The translations under genes were made by a program, and so were the position numbers. The notes under the pieces are model-generated. The model was given only the letters and a program-made list of their open reading frames with translations, was not told the DNA's origin and searched no databases. From Verrucomicrobiia bacterium (GTDB lineage: Bacteria; Verrucomicrobiota; Verrucomicrobiia; Limisphaerales; Fontisphaeraceae): a DNA stretch of 64,000 nt. The stretch spans positions 1 through 64,000 of the forward strand of contig JAOAIT010000053.1 of assembly GCA_026414565.1 (NCBI GenBank), given 5' to 3'. The number at the start of each line of letters is the position of its first letter. Position 1 is the first letter of the stretch. Shown piece by piece: positions 26,901-33,156 of this stretch.

Positions 26901-27909
26901 GACCAACTTCATCACCTATGCTTGGGCCGGGCCGTGGGGTGAGGAGAAGCAGCTTTTGAGCTACTTCTTCAAGCCGGCGGATCCGACGCTGTTCAAGGGC
27001 AAGGCCGGCCTGCCGCGGATTGCCACCACCAACCTGACCCTGTTCTTCACGCCGACAAACAACGTCTTCGGTGAGACGCTGGTGGAGTTGTGGGCCAAGG
27101 ACAGTGGCCGGGTGAAGACCAACAATCCTGATTTGCGGCCTTACGGCGAGCAGGATACGACGGTGACGCAGGTGTTCATCATCCGCATCACCAATGTGAA
27201 CGATGCGCCGGTGTTTGTGAATCCGCTGGCGCTCAATGCCCGCACCATTCTGGAGGATGAGAGCGTGACCTGGACGTTTAATGTGCGGGACCTCGACAGC
27301 GACATCAACAGTCTCACGGTGAGCCTGTTGTCCACCAACACCGCGCTGGTGAATCCGGCCAATCCGGCGCATTGGAGCTACACCAAGTCGCTGGTGCCCG
27401 GGACCAACCTGTACGAGGTGCAGTTGACGGTCACGCCGGCGCCGGACGCCTACGGGCGCACGCTGTTGACCGTGGTTCTGAGTGACGGCACCAATACATC
27501 CTCGCGTACGGTGGGCCTGATTGTTCAGCCGGTGAATGACAAGCCCAACTTCGTGCTGACGCGGACGAGTCTGGACATCAACAGCACGGCCGGGCACTGG
27601 AGCACGAATGTGGTGGTGGACATTGCCGCCTCCACGCCGCTGCTGGGTCCGGATAACGAGGTGAATCCTCCGGCTCCGCTGGCGCCGCAGAGGTTCCAGC
27701 AGTTCCGGGTGCAGGTGAGTGACGCTACGCCGTTTGTCTCAGCCCCCACCATCAATCCGCTGACGGGCGGGCTGGTTATCCGCACCAAACCGACCAGCGC
27801 CTCGCTGACGGTTACGCTGACCATCACGGCGGTGGACAGCGGCGGTACGCTCAACGGCGGGGTCAACACCAGTGACCCGCAAACCTTCACGTTGCGAATT
27901 AATCCGTAA
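17917..27909 (+). CDS. Giant secreted multidomain protein (PA14, Ig-like, discoidin, FG-GAP, cadherin-like)
   Basis: 3330 residues with signal peptide MSYSRTLKTLAAAAVLTAWSASAQ. Domain order by base position: concanavalin/DUF1349-like (about 17990-18680); Ig-like (18690-18930); SbsA-like strands; then four modules of PA14 plus Ig-like plus SbsA-like, with PA14 cores at about 19790, 20915, 22045 and 23157; a discoidin (F5/8 C)-like domain (23890-24330); a second DUF1349-like domain (24480-25130); a cadherin-like domain (25150-25390); seven FG-GAP/VCBS repeats (25430-26530) with DxNxD calcium loops such as DFNYDRRPD; and cadherin-like domains to the end. There is no visible LPxTG, PEP-CTERM or membrane anchor. 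The parts are typical of carbohydrate binding and adhesion. The start is fixed by AAGGA 7 bases upstream and by the signal peptide; a frame upstream to 17815 is ignored. Export route and ligand are unknown. Confidence 0.88.
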   Translation: MSYSRTLKTLAAAAVLTAWSASAQVAVVPFTLYHVGDNPVGSVVSNAPNHITLYAGGNDIWDMRDDFTYLYLQVTGDFDIKIRVASMEVTARWPKAGIMARPSLDVSSKMVFSKATPSGQIVGNDGNPASNCGQSVGVGDLSLMYRTWRAGEAGNGGQHEDRIVPGDGNHPTYQWVRLQRVGSVFRGYASSNGVDWVGPQTQDTYNWPSTVGGVDNDPFPSTIYVGIAGSRHGCAGETGNATATTQIYDNPAEPVMFTVQPAPVSVITPGSSVTLRAVAMGWPVYLQYQWKLNGVNIPGATNTAYTFTAPGAADSTNVLTCVVSNTYNGTVATSANAEVRATKGPRIAAVSNPGYGVLFIDFNRPLANSQKVNDAVALIPQYCYLFSNAPPNQVAVIGAPGNAPAAFTTVSLVNNRTRVILNYVNYNLAIGHPYFVEFDPTVGIDLEDNDGNNMFSNMSYDDLRSPIFTRSVGQMQAIGARANVGLRGIVVSFNQSVAGDLANAQNPANYTVNNGVTVIEATMMPNGTNVLLYTSMQDPVSSYTVTVRNIADMSQTTLNFSTPISVPGYVLSKRYLGDRSLSDLRTYAAANPPAAANFVPYFDYPDDGLDYFQAIITGWIVPASSGNYRFYLASDDDAEVYLSPDDNPANKTMIANLYGWCWYRAYGVWQTAQGSGPYPSARSAPVQLYRGMAYAAEVMFRDGTGGGHVSVGYSTGDVTPTGPIQGAEVVYGAQPGGPTTLTINQQPQSATQYAGLRVTFTFGVTGANPAGPIVYQWQSGGMGAWTNIPGANAATYQTPVLSMADNGKQYRCLAVNVGGSLAQVISAVATLTVQEDTIAPVLVSAEAYQGYRKVRVTFSEPVEPTSAENLANYAISGGITVLSATRTGDGSVVILDTSPQDIATQYTLTVNNVDDFSPLSGAIAPNSTATFTSFMLIPGKVKDEAFTGIGGSGINDLKNNSKYINNQPDTVGYRAGFDVPDEGMDNYGRRLSAFIIPPTNGNYRFYMASDDDSEFYLSSDDNPANKTMRASLYGWTDYRAYDVWTTARGGGTYPSARSEAITLEGGKLYYAEAIMKEGGGGDHIAVAMAPEGSQPGNGSPGMIGWGLFPVTAGATTVTITTQPQNTTGYENARATFTCVAQGSNPNQVGYQWQVRRGGQWLMIPGATSSTYQTPVLTVADSGTQYRCLVYNPGGNMAQRVSSVATLTVLVDTVAPTVETVSATPLPNKVFVRFSEMVPYGWDSTSAYTLIDGANSYNPVEVVDLGDTTGFILTFSGVTLNANQEYSLRVESVYDQGFNLINTTTVTFRGWYSRPGFVQRQVFTGNSSAANSFPIITNNVKFPYFPDSVTMLSVANSPKNYGDYYSIRMIGYFIPPETAVYNFRAEADDSAWLMMSLSPVNPVNPANIATVIRLEGGCAACNEPGNWSGPVPLVGGVPYYFEVLMQEGGGGDYLSLAFRNNASFQTAPGMFRDTDNQGNFTNGWIAWALVPDYKYFDLQPANISVPDSYPGTLVAAVHPYAQPATYQWQRLNGGVWQSLAGATNASYTKAMRPSTDQGAQYRCIATFVDGTTATSAVATVTVLADTVPPFVTYVSGSQNYQQIMLRFSERMNAASVATGTYTLTDSMNNVVPVLGATLMPDALTAVITTTPQNPGQVYTLTMNNVRDDSENLNALSPNVVTYTNAVYADGIYLRRYDGFGGTTLSALTNNVNFPNNPAFRTILGDANYRPNLDNYGALMSGVFVPPTTGNYKFWLRNDDDAGMFLGTTIDYASRQFVAFRACCNDGWNDGANSLPNDQAVKFLIAGFPYYWEAMVKEGGGGDYLEVGYTVNNLGGGAAVRIPRTMVYQYGFINPAITITTQPQSVTTNIGATVTLSVAVSGGSPFYTLYQWQRNGVNIPGARNATYTTPVLNYLDNGAQYRCLIVRSDGAQVSQTAVITVTPTETTPLGLVRGHSLNGKVVGLVFNDAVAIGSLTNLSQIQIINPGSPVGMRPVTGPGDVVTGFWGTWPGNEHPGLAVDGLLRTKYLNFGKLNTGFTVQLGAGAKVVQAIRFTSANDAPERDPVDFILEGSNDGFTWTVITNSPLAPFQSRGWSQLVPIPNNTAYAYYKVTFPNVANAAAANSMQIGEVELLEQPTFVSVASAVVNRGESNVLVLNLTAPINGPFQVLVSGLADLNGNFMSPTAVLVTPRGLMHANSSEMVAGDANNPNANWPGTYGWNAMADENTIQAWVAGSDIWGSYDAMNFTYREVVGDFEATVRILGLRNAANWSKAGLMARPGLAAHERQRAILATPAYDTGLARGENAIQMTYRDGFGGGSTEALRTYPTGGRTGVPPLPYPNVWVKLVRSNGNFYAFHSLDGNTWVANGQYTDNLPSLLNVGLASSAVNNSDYTIATYRDFQIKLVVSAPLVATAPAVDEDSMGAINIPGYRAGATYEIVSGPAHGQVIWQGNQFIYIPDPNFNGMDSFTYRAILNGVASDVFTMNVPVTIVEDPATRPYAFTNNLPVAMGAPPRAVVTADFVKDNKLDLAVAIPASNVVALLKGNGKGDFTNRFDLVVGNNPIALTLGDFNYDRRPDLAVLCAGDRVVQIWQNNGVNDLATALTLVTNIPLSGNNPVAFIAADLNKDLFVDLAVVDAGNGSNPGTVEVFFHQRMVYAPVFDSTNIVEVGRSPSAIAAGLLGTPTALDKPDLVVANAGDDNVSIVTLVGTSLAVVTNLPVGDMPVAVGVVDINLDKLPDILVANMNSDDITVWTNASNPKVRNDMRFAPAGSFGVGMAAGFQPRDLAFGDYNNDKQVDVAIALMGADAVLVMHGNGLKSVTNTLPVLNFYWGDPGMISDVEDMPVSLAAGDYNADKLPDLAVANWGTANLSILLNNWAPKAYNQKLVFIEDVPTNIVLGGSYGPLDYYITVWPTNGVLDPSNALGYLNLTTNPVLKYTPLTNRFGRDLIKYYVSDGVKTSKLATLSINILPVNDRPVIQTAVGNMGTVEVPEDIPVKWTNFITYAWAGPWGEEKQLLSYFFKPADPTLFKGKAGLPRIATTNLTLFFTPTNNVFGETLVELWAKDSGRVKTNNPDLRPYGEQDTTVTQVFIIRITNVNDAPVFVNPLALNARTILEDESVTWTFNVRDLDSDINSLTVSLLSTNTALVNPANPAHWSYTKSLVPGTNLYEVQLTVTPAPDAYGRTLLTVVLSDGTNTSSRTVGLIVQPVNDKPNFVLTRTSLDINSTAGHWSTNVVVDIAASTPLLGPDNEVNPPAPLAPQRFQQFRVQVSDATPFVSAPTINPLTGGLVIRTKPTSASLTVTLTITAVDSGGTLNGGVNTSDPQTFTLRINP

Positions 27910-27923
27910 CGGTTGCACTTCAG

Positions 27924-27957
27924 AAAACGGCGGACGGGAAACCGTCCGCCGTTTTTT
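27924..27957 (+). terminator. Rho-independent terminator after the giant exoprotein gene
   Basis: A perfect 14-bp stem, AAAACGGCGGACGG (27924-27937) with CCGTCCGCCGTTTT (27942-27955), a GAAA tetraloop and a run of Ts continuing to 27957, then CTTTTTC. It begins 15 bases past the stop codon. Confidence 0.92.
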
Positions 27958-27992
27958 CTTTTTCGGGCGGGGGTTTTTTCTAAAATCCCGTC

Positions 27993-29159
27993 ATGCCATT
28001 GACTGTTCAGGGTTTGCTGTCCAACGAGGAACTGCGCCTTCATGAATTTCCTGTGGCCGCCCGGAAGGTGTTTCTTGCTCATGCCGCGGTATCGCCGTTG
28101 CCGCGCCGGGTGGCGGAGGCGATGGCTGAGGCGTCAAAGGCGGGGATGTCGGATGATCAGGAGGCGGTGGTGGGGTATGAGGTCATTCATCAAACCCGCC
28201 AGCGGGCCGCAGAGCTCCTGGGGGCGGCAACCGAGGAGATTGCGCTGGTGGGGCCTACCTCACTGGCCTTGAGTTTTGTGGCGGGTGGTTTGCCGTTGCG
28301 GCGGGGCGACAATATCGTTGTTTATTTTGACGATTACCCTGCCAACGTGTATCCATGGATGACACTGGCGGAAAAAGGGGTCCAAGTACGCTTCCTCAAC
28401 ACGCGCGGCCTTGGGCGTATTCGCCCGGTGGACGTCATGGGCCAGGTGGATGAGTCCACACGGCTGGTCGCGCTAGCCTCATGTCACTTTGTTTCCGGTT
28501 GGCGGGTGGAGATTGAGGCTTTGGGGCGCCAATTGCGGGAGCGCGGCATCTGGTTTTGCGTGGATGCCATTCAGACCCTCGGTGCCTTCCCCTTAAAGGT
28601 GGCCAACAGCGTGGATTTTCTGGCCGCAGATGCACATAAATGGCTGCTGGGCCCGTCCGGGGCCGGCCTGCTTTATGTCCGGCGTGAGTGCCAGGGATTG
28701 CTCCGGCCCATCGTTTTCGGCTGGCACAATGTCCGCTGCCCGGACTTCATCGCCCAGGAAAAGATGGAATTTCGCCCGGATGCGCGCCGGTATGAAGTGG
28801 GCACGGTCAACCTGGCAGGCATTGTGGGTTTGAACGCGGCCCTGGGTTTGCTGTTGGAATTGGGGGTGGAAAACATTGCGGCGGAACTGCTGCGCAAGCG
28901 TGCCTGGCTGGTGCCGGAGCTGTTGCGCGCGGGCTGGCAGGTCTTGCATGCTGATGCATCTGAAGTCAATGCCGGCGGCATTCTTACTTTGTCTCGGGAT
29001 GATACCAACCTGGCGGAATGGCATGCCCGCCTGGCGCGGGAAGGATTTGTCACCTCGCTCAGGGCGGATCGCTCGCGCCGGCAATACTTGCGTCTTTCCC
29101 CCCATTTCTACAACACGGATACTGAACTGCAGCGGCTGGTGGAAATCCTCAAAGCCTGA
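27993..29159 (+). CDS. Class V aminotransferase / cysteine desulfurase-like PLP enzyme
   Basis: 388 residues, fold type I PLP enzyme. The Schiff-base Lys is in ADAHKWLLGPSGAGLLYV, preceded by the PLP-binding Asp in FCVDAIQTLGAFPL and by ALASCHFVSGWR. These match class V (NifS/CsdA/isopenicillin N epimerase-like) enzymes. A C-terminal active-site Cys loop of true cysteine desulfurases is not obvious, so a desulfurase role is not assured. The gene starts 36 bases after the terminator of the exoprotein gene and is followed after two bases by an MBL-fold hydrolase, suggesting one transcript. Confidence 0.85.
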   Translation: MPLTVQGLLSNEELRLHEFPVAARKVFLAHAAVSPLPRRVAEAMAEASKAGMSDDQEAVVGYEVIHQTRQRAAELLGAATEEIALVGPTSLALSFVAGGLPLRRGDNIVVYFDDYPANVYPWMTLAEKGVQVRFLNTRGLGRIRPVDVMGQVDESTRLVALASCHFVSGWRVEIEALGRQLRERGIWFCVDAIQTLGAFPLKVANSVDFLAADAHKWLLGPSGAGLLYVRRECQGLLRPIVFGWHNVRCPDFIAQEKMEFRPDARRYEVGTVNLAGIVGLNAALGLLLELGVENIAAELLRKRAWLVPELLRAGWQVLHADASEVNAGGILTLSRDDTNLAEWHARLAREGFVTSLRADRSRRQYLRLSPHFYNTDTELQRLVEILKA

Positions 29160-29161
29160 TC

Positions 29162-30004
29162 ATGTCTGTTGCCCGCCTCACCATCCTGGTGGAGAATTCC
29201 ACCCATCAGCCCGGCTTGCAGGCCGAGCACGGTTGGAGCGTATGGATTGAGTGGGGGGATCAAGCGTTTCTTTTTGACACCGGGCAGAGTGGTATGTGGT
29301 TGAACAATGCGCGCCAACTCAAAGTCCCTCTCTCCAGGCTGGGAGGGGTGATGCTCAGCCATGGCCATTATGATCACACCAGCGGGCTGGCGGCCCTGGG
29401 GGCGCTGGCGGAGGAAATGCCAGTTTATTTGCATCCCGATGCGTTTGCGCCCAAATACTCGGTGCCGGCCGGCGCATCACCGCGGTATATTGGCATGCCC
29501 CAAGCCTCCCGTGACTGGCTGCAACAACAAGGCGCACGGGTGAAAACGGTGCATACTGCCCTTGAGGTGGCGCCGGGTTTGTGGTTGAGCGGTCCCATTC
29601 CCCGCCAGAACACCTTTGAAGACGTGGGCGGCCCGTTTTATTTGGATGCGGAGGGGCGATGCCCTGACCCCCTTTGGGACGATATGGCTTTGGGGATGAT
29701 GACCCGGGAGGGGCTGGTGGTCTTACTGGGATGTGCTCATGCCGGCGTGGTGAATACCTTGGCCCATTTTCGTTCACTGCTGGGGAGTCCGCCCGTGTAT
29801 GCCGTTGTGGGCGGCATGCACCTTTTGCAGGCGTCCGCTGAACGATTGACAGCCACCATGGAGGCTCTGGAGCAATATCAGGTGCGGCGTCTGGGGGTGG
29901 GGCATTGCACCGGCTTTGTGGCGGCGGTGGCCCTGAGCCATCGGTTTTCGGGCCGTTGTTTTGTGCCCGCGGCGGGCACCCGGCTGGAATTTCCTCTGCC
30001 TTGA
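29162..30004 (+). CDS. MBL-fold metallohydrolase (beta-RFAP synthase-like family)
   Basis: 280 residues with the metallo-beta-lactamase motif LSHGHYDHTSGL (HxHxDH with a Tyr spacer) and further ligands in LLGCAHAGVVNTL and VVGGMHLL, plus GVGHCTG near the C-terminus. The pattern CAHAG/GGMHL belongs to the family annotated as dihydropteridine-linked beta-ribofuranosylaminobenzene phosphate synthase homologues, whose bacterial members have no proven substrate. It starts two bases after the aminotransferase stop. Confidence 0.8.
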   Translation: MSVARLTILVENSTHQPGLQAEHGWSVWIEWGDQAFLFDTGQSGMWLNNARQLKVPLSRLGGVMLSHGHYDHTSGLAALGALAEEMPVYLHPDAFAPKYSVPAGASPRYIGMPQASRDWLQQQGARVKTVHTALEVAPGLWLSGPIPRQNTFEDVGGPFYLDAEGRCPDPLWDDMALGMMTREGLVVLLGCAHAGVVNTLAHFRSLLGSPPVYAVVGGMHLLQASAERLTATMEALEQYQVRRLGVGHCTGFVAAVALSHRFSGRCFVPAAGTRLEFPLP

Positions 30005-30013
30005 CGAGCAACC

Positions 30014-30757
30014 ATGAAAAGCGCCCTGATGACGTGGTGGAGAGGCCGGAATTGCCGGTGGTTTCTTCCGCTGATGTTGCCTTGTGTGTGCGTGAACCTG
30101 TTGGCGGCGGTGGTGGAGGGGCAGGTTTTTCTACGCGGCACACCTCCGCCGGAAGTGCCGGTGGATTTGACCCAATTCCCCGATTGCCGGAGTGTCCGCC
30201 AGGCACCGCTGACCACGCGGCATTACGTGGCGGGCACCAACGGTGGTCTGGCCAATGTTTTTGTGTTCATTCGGGAAGGTTTGCAGGGGCGGAGCTTTGC
30301 AGTGTCCACCCAGGAAGTGGTGCTGGATCAGTACGAGTGCGGTTTTCATCCATATGTGCTGGGAGTCCAAACCGGCCAGGTTTTACGCATTAAGAATTCT
30401 GAGCCTTACCTGGAAACGGTGCATGCTGTGGCCCTGACCAACAAAGGCTTCAACATCGCCCAGCCGCCGAATACCAGTGCCCGGTTCAAGTTCGACAAGC
30501 AGGAAATATTGCTGCGCATCAAGTGCGAGATTCATCCGTGGGAATTTGCCTATGTGGGTGTGGTGGAGCACCCTTTCTTTGCGGTGACCGATGCTCGTGG
30601 AAGCTTCCGCCTGCCGGAGGGACTGCCGCCCGGTGAATATACGGTGGAAGCCGTGCACCAAAAACTGGGCAAGCAGTCCCAAACCATAAAAGTCCAGGAG
30701 GGACAAACGGTGTTGCTGAAGTTCGAATTTCACTCGCCTTACAAGGCGACTCCCTAG
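30014..30757 (+). CDS. Exported cupredoxin-like protein with carboxypeptidase-regulatory domain
   Basis: 247 residues with an N-terminal hydrophobic segment (FLPLMLPCVCVNLLAAVVEG). The middle part has a plastocyanin-like pattern: CGFHPYVLGVQTGQVLRIKNSEPYLETVHAV and LLRIKCEIHPWEFAYVGVVEHPFFAV, which supply His, Cys and His candidates for a copper site. The C-terminal part (ARGSFRLPEGLPPGEYTVEAVHQKLG) is a carboxypeptidase-regulatory/SpaA-like beta domain. Such proteins are annotated as methylamine-utilisation or cupredoxin-like in Planctomycetes and Verrucomicrobia. It follows the MBL-fold gene after 9 bases and its stop overlaps the convergent manA by 4 bases. Copper binding is inferred, not certain. 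Confidence 0.7.
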   Translation: MKSALMTWWRGRNCRWFLPLMLPCVCVNLLAAVVEGQVFLRGTPPPEVPVDLTQFPDCRSVRQAPLTTRHYVAGTNGGLANVFVFIREGLQGRSFAVSTQEVVLDQYECGFHPYVLGVQTGQVLRIKNSEPYLETVHAVALTNKGFNIAQPPNTSARFKFDKQEILLRIKCEIHPWEFAYVGVVEHPFFAVTDARGSFRLPEGLPPGEYTVEAVHQKLGKQSQTIKVQEGQTVLLKFEFHSPYKATP

Positions 30758-31758
30758 GGGGCAGGCGGGGCGGTGAGGGCTTTAGGCTCGGCCAATAAAT
30801 ATTCCACGCGCGTGAGTGCTTCCAGCGGTACGCGCTCCAGCGCCGCCGGCAACAGACAAAAATCTCCGGCTTGCAGTTCCACCGCTGTTTGCCCGCCACC
30901 CGCCCGCAGGCGGCCCTGGATGACTCCCAGAACTTGCGCGGCGCCAAAGCGCAGGTAGAACCGTTGGCCGCGCCGCACACGGCAGGCATTGACCATAAAA
31001 ACCGGGTCGTCCACCAGATAGCGCACGGCCACGGAGGCGCTGCGCGAATAGCGGGAGGCAATCAACGATGGCTCCACGTCGGCAAAGTCAATGCAGGCCA
31101 GGGATTCTTTGACGTGCAGTTCGCGGGGGCGTCCATCCAATCCCGGCCGGTTCCAATCAAACACCCGGTAGGTGGTGTCGCTGTTCTGCTGGATTTCAAA
31201 AAGCACGCAGCCGGCGCCCAGCGCATGCAGGCGGCCGCTGGGTAGAAACATTGCGTCGCCCGCCTGCACGGGGAGCCGGTGGACGCATTCCGCTGCAGTG
31301 CCTGCAGCGAGGTGGCGGGCGAAGTCTTCCCGGGACACGCCCTTTTTCAAGCCGGCATAAATACAGGCGCCTGGCTGGCACTCGGTGAAGTACCACATCT
31401 CGGTTTTGGGTTCGCCCCCCAGGGCGGCGGCTTGGCTGGGTGGTGGATGCACCTGTAGAGACAGGACATCCTGGGCGTCCAGGATTTTCACGAGCAAAGG
31501 GAATCTGCCTTGAGGGGCAGGGGAGGCGGCGCCCAGGATTTCGGCGGCGTGATGTTCCATCAGCCAGCGCAAATCGCGGCCGGCCAGCGGACCATTGGCG
31601 ATGACGCTGGCCTCTCCGGGGCGGTCACTGATTTCCCAAGATTCACCGATGGGCACATGGGGGGGAAGGGCTTTACGGTACAGCCGTTCCAGATTGCGCC
31701 CACCCCAAACCCGCTCTTTGAAGCGCGGTTGGAACAGCAGGGGATAAAAGCAGCTCAT
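30754..31758 (-). CDS. manA: Mannose-6-phosphate isomerase, class I
   Basis: 334 residues with family landmarks: RVWGGRNLERLY at the N-terminus, GESWEISDRPGEASVI, zinc-site SLQVHPPPSQA and KTEMWYF, then LPSGRLHALGAG. The length matches the shorter Bacillus-like type I PMI. It interconverts mannose-6-P and fructose-6-P, feeding GDP-mannose, and so could supply the second glycan locus, which has a GDP-mannose dehydrogenase-like gene. The ATG at 31758 is chosen; a TTG at 31764 two codons upstream is possible. It ends over the convergent cupredoxin-like gene by 4 bases and follows macB closely. Confidence 0.9.
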   Translation of the reverse strand: MSCFYPLLFQPRFKERVWGGRNLERLYRKALPPHVPIGESWEISDRPGEASVIANGPLAGRDLRWLMEHHAAEILGAASPAPQGRFPLLVKILDAQDVLSLQVHPPPSQAAALGGEPKTEMWYFTECQPGACIYAGLKKGVSREDFARHLAAGTAAECVHRLPVQAGDAMFLPSGRLHALGAGCVLFEIQQNSDTTYRVFDWNRPGLDGRPRELHVKESLACIDFADVEPSLIASRYSRSASVAVRYLVDDPVFMVNACRVRRGQRFYLRFGAAQVLGVIQGRLRAGGGQTAVELQAGDFCLLPAALERVPLEALTRVEYLLAEPKALTAPPAP

Positions 31759-31764
31759 GGCCAA

Positions 31765-33120
31765 TTATTCATAACGCAGGGCCTGGATGGGGTCGAGGCG
31801 GGAGGCCTTGAAGGCAGGAATGAGGCCGGCAATGATGCCGACGGCCACGCTGAAACCGAGCGCCAGAGCCATGGCACCCGTGGTAATGACTGGCGCGTTG
31901 GCCTGCGGGGTAAGGTGCTCCAGAAGGGCCACCAGTCCCCAGGCCGCTGCCAGACCGGCGGCGCCCCCGAGCACGGAGATAACCGCGCTTTCCACCAGGA
32001 TTTGGGCGAAGATGGCGAAAGTCGTGGCCCCGATGGCCTTACGCAAACCGATTTCGCGCACGCGCTCAGTGATGCTGGCGAGCATGATGTTCATGATGCC
32101 AATGCCACCGACCAGCAGGCTGATGGCGGCGATGAAGCCGCCGCTCAGCCGGGCGTTTTTGATGGTGCGGTTGATGTTTTCCACGTTGTTTTCCTGGGTT
32201 TGAAAGGAGAAATCTTCAATGCCGCGGTGAGTCATCATCAGCACATTGCGGGCCTGCTGCAGGGCGGCGTCCATGCGATTCAGGCTGGCCACCTTGATGT
32301 CAATGTCCGACAGGCGCGGGTCAGGCACGCTGCCGGTGCCTGCGGAGGCCTTGAAGCGGAGCCACATGGTGTTTAGCGGAATGTAAGCGGTATAATTTTT
32401 ACGCTGAAAAGCCCAGTTGGGGCGGCCAAAACCGCGGCGGCGCTCCACCATGGTTTTCTTTTCCTCCAGGCGGCCCTGTTCTTTGAGTTCGCGTTTCTTT
32501 TTCTCCAATTCGCTTTCGTAATGTTGCAACATGCCCACGATGATGAAGGGCTGATTATTGACGAAAATGGTTTCGCCCAGCGGGATGATTTCCCGGCCCA
32601 CCTCTTCGGGGGAGCCGAACAATTCGTTGCGGATGCCGGTGCCAATAACAATCACATTGCGCGCCTCTTCTTCGTCCAGGTCGCTGAAGAAGCGGCCGTG
32701 CTCCAGCACGTGCAAATTCATTTCCAAAACCTCGCGCCATACACCCACCAGCTCGCTGGGGCGCACCGATTTGCCGCCGCGGGTGAGGATGGCATCGAAC
32801 AGGGCCATTTCCGGGGAAACGACGCGCACGAGAGGAGCGCTGCGTTTGAGGGCCTGAACATCGGTGATGGTACGGCCGGGGGCCTGGTCCGCCTTGTGTT
32901 CCTGTTCGGGCGGCACGTCCTGTTCACGGGTAAGGACCTTGTCCAGTCCCCCCATCGCCATGAGGGCCTCTTTCATGCCGTTTTCCATGCCTTTGATGGT
33001 GGCGGACATCGCCACCAAGCTGGAAACTCCGAGCACAATCCCCAACATGGTGAGAAAGGAGCGGAACTTGTGCGCCCAAATCTCCTTAAACCCCACCAGG
33101 ATGGCATTCAAAAGAAACAT
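31765..33120 (-). CDS. MacB-type ABC transporter permease
   Basis: 451 residues. The N-terminal membrane helix (FRSFLTMLGIVLGVSSLVAM) is followed by a large periplasmic MacB_PCD domain with a charged coiled stretch (about residues 200-230) and three C-terminal membrane segments containing GGIGIMNIMLASITERVREIGLRKAIGA, the FtsX-like family hallmark. It lacks its own ATPase; none is adjacent, so the partner ATP-binding protein must be elsewhere. Related transporters export lipoproteins, antibiotics or peptides. It lies 36 bases after larC and 6 before manA, so it may share their transcript, though a functional link is not evident. Confidence 0.88.
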   Translation of the reverse strand: MFLLNAILVGFKEIWAHKFRSFLTMLGIVLGVSSLVAMSATIKGMENGMKEALMAMGGLDKVLTREQDVPPEQEHKADQAPGRTITDVQALKRSAPLVRVVSPEMALFDAILTRGGKSVRPSELVGVWREVLEMNLHVLEHGRFFSDLDEEEARNVIVIGTGIRNELFGSPEEVGREIIPLGETIFVNNQPFIIVGMLQHYESELEKKKRELKEQGRLEEKKTMVERRRGFGRPNWAFQRKNYTAYIPLNTMWLRFKASAGTGSVPDPRLSDIDIKVASLNRMDAALQQARNVLMMTHRGIEDFSFQTQENNVENINRTIKNARLSGGFIAAISLLVGGIGIMNIMLASITERVREIGLRKAIGATTFAIFAQILVESAVISVLGGAAGLAAAWGLVALLEHLTPQANAPVITTGAMALALGFSVAVGIIAGLIPAFKASRLDPIQALRYE

Positions 33121-33156
33121 GCGTCGTGATCCTCCGCCGGGCTGCCTCGGCCCCGG

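Noticed and set aside
24865-27597. 910-codon minus-strand open frame opposite the giant exoprotein
   Set aside because: It is the antisense of a well-supported gene, has composition expected of GC-rich antisense frames (Arg/His rich) and no known domain.
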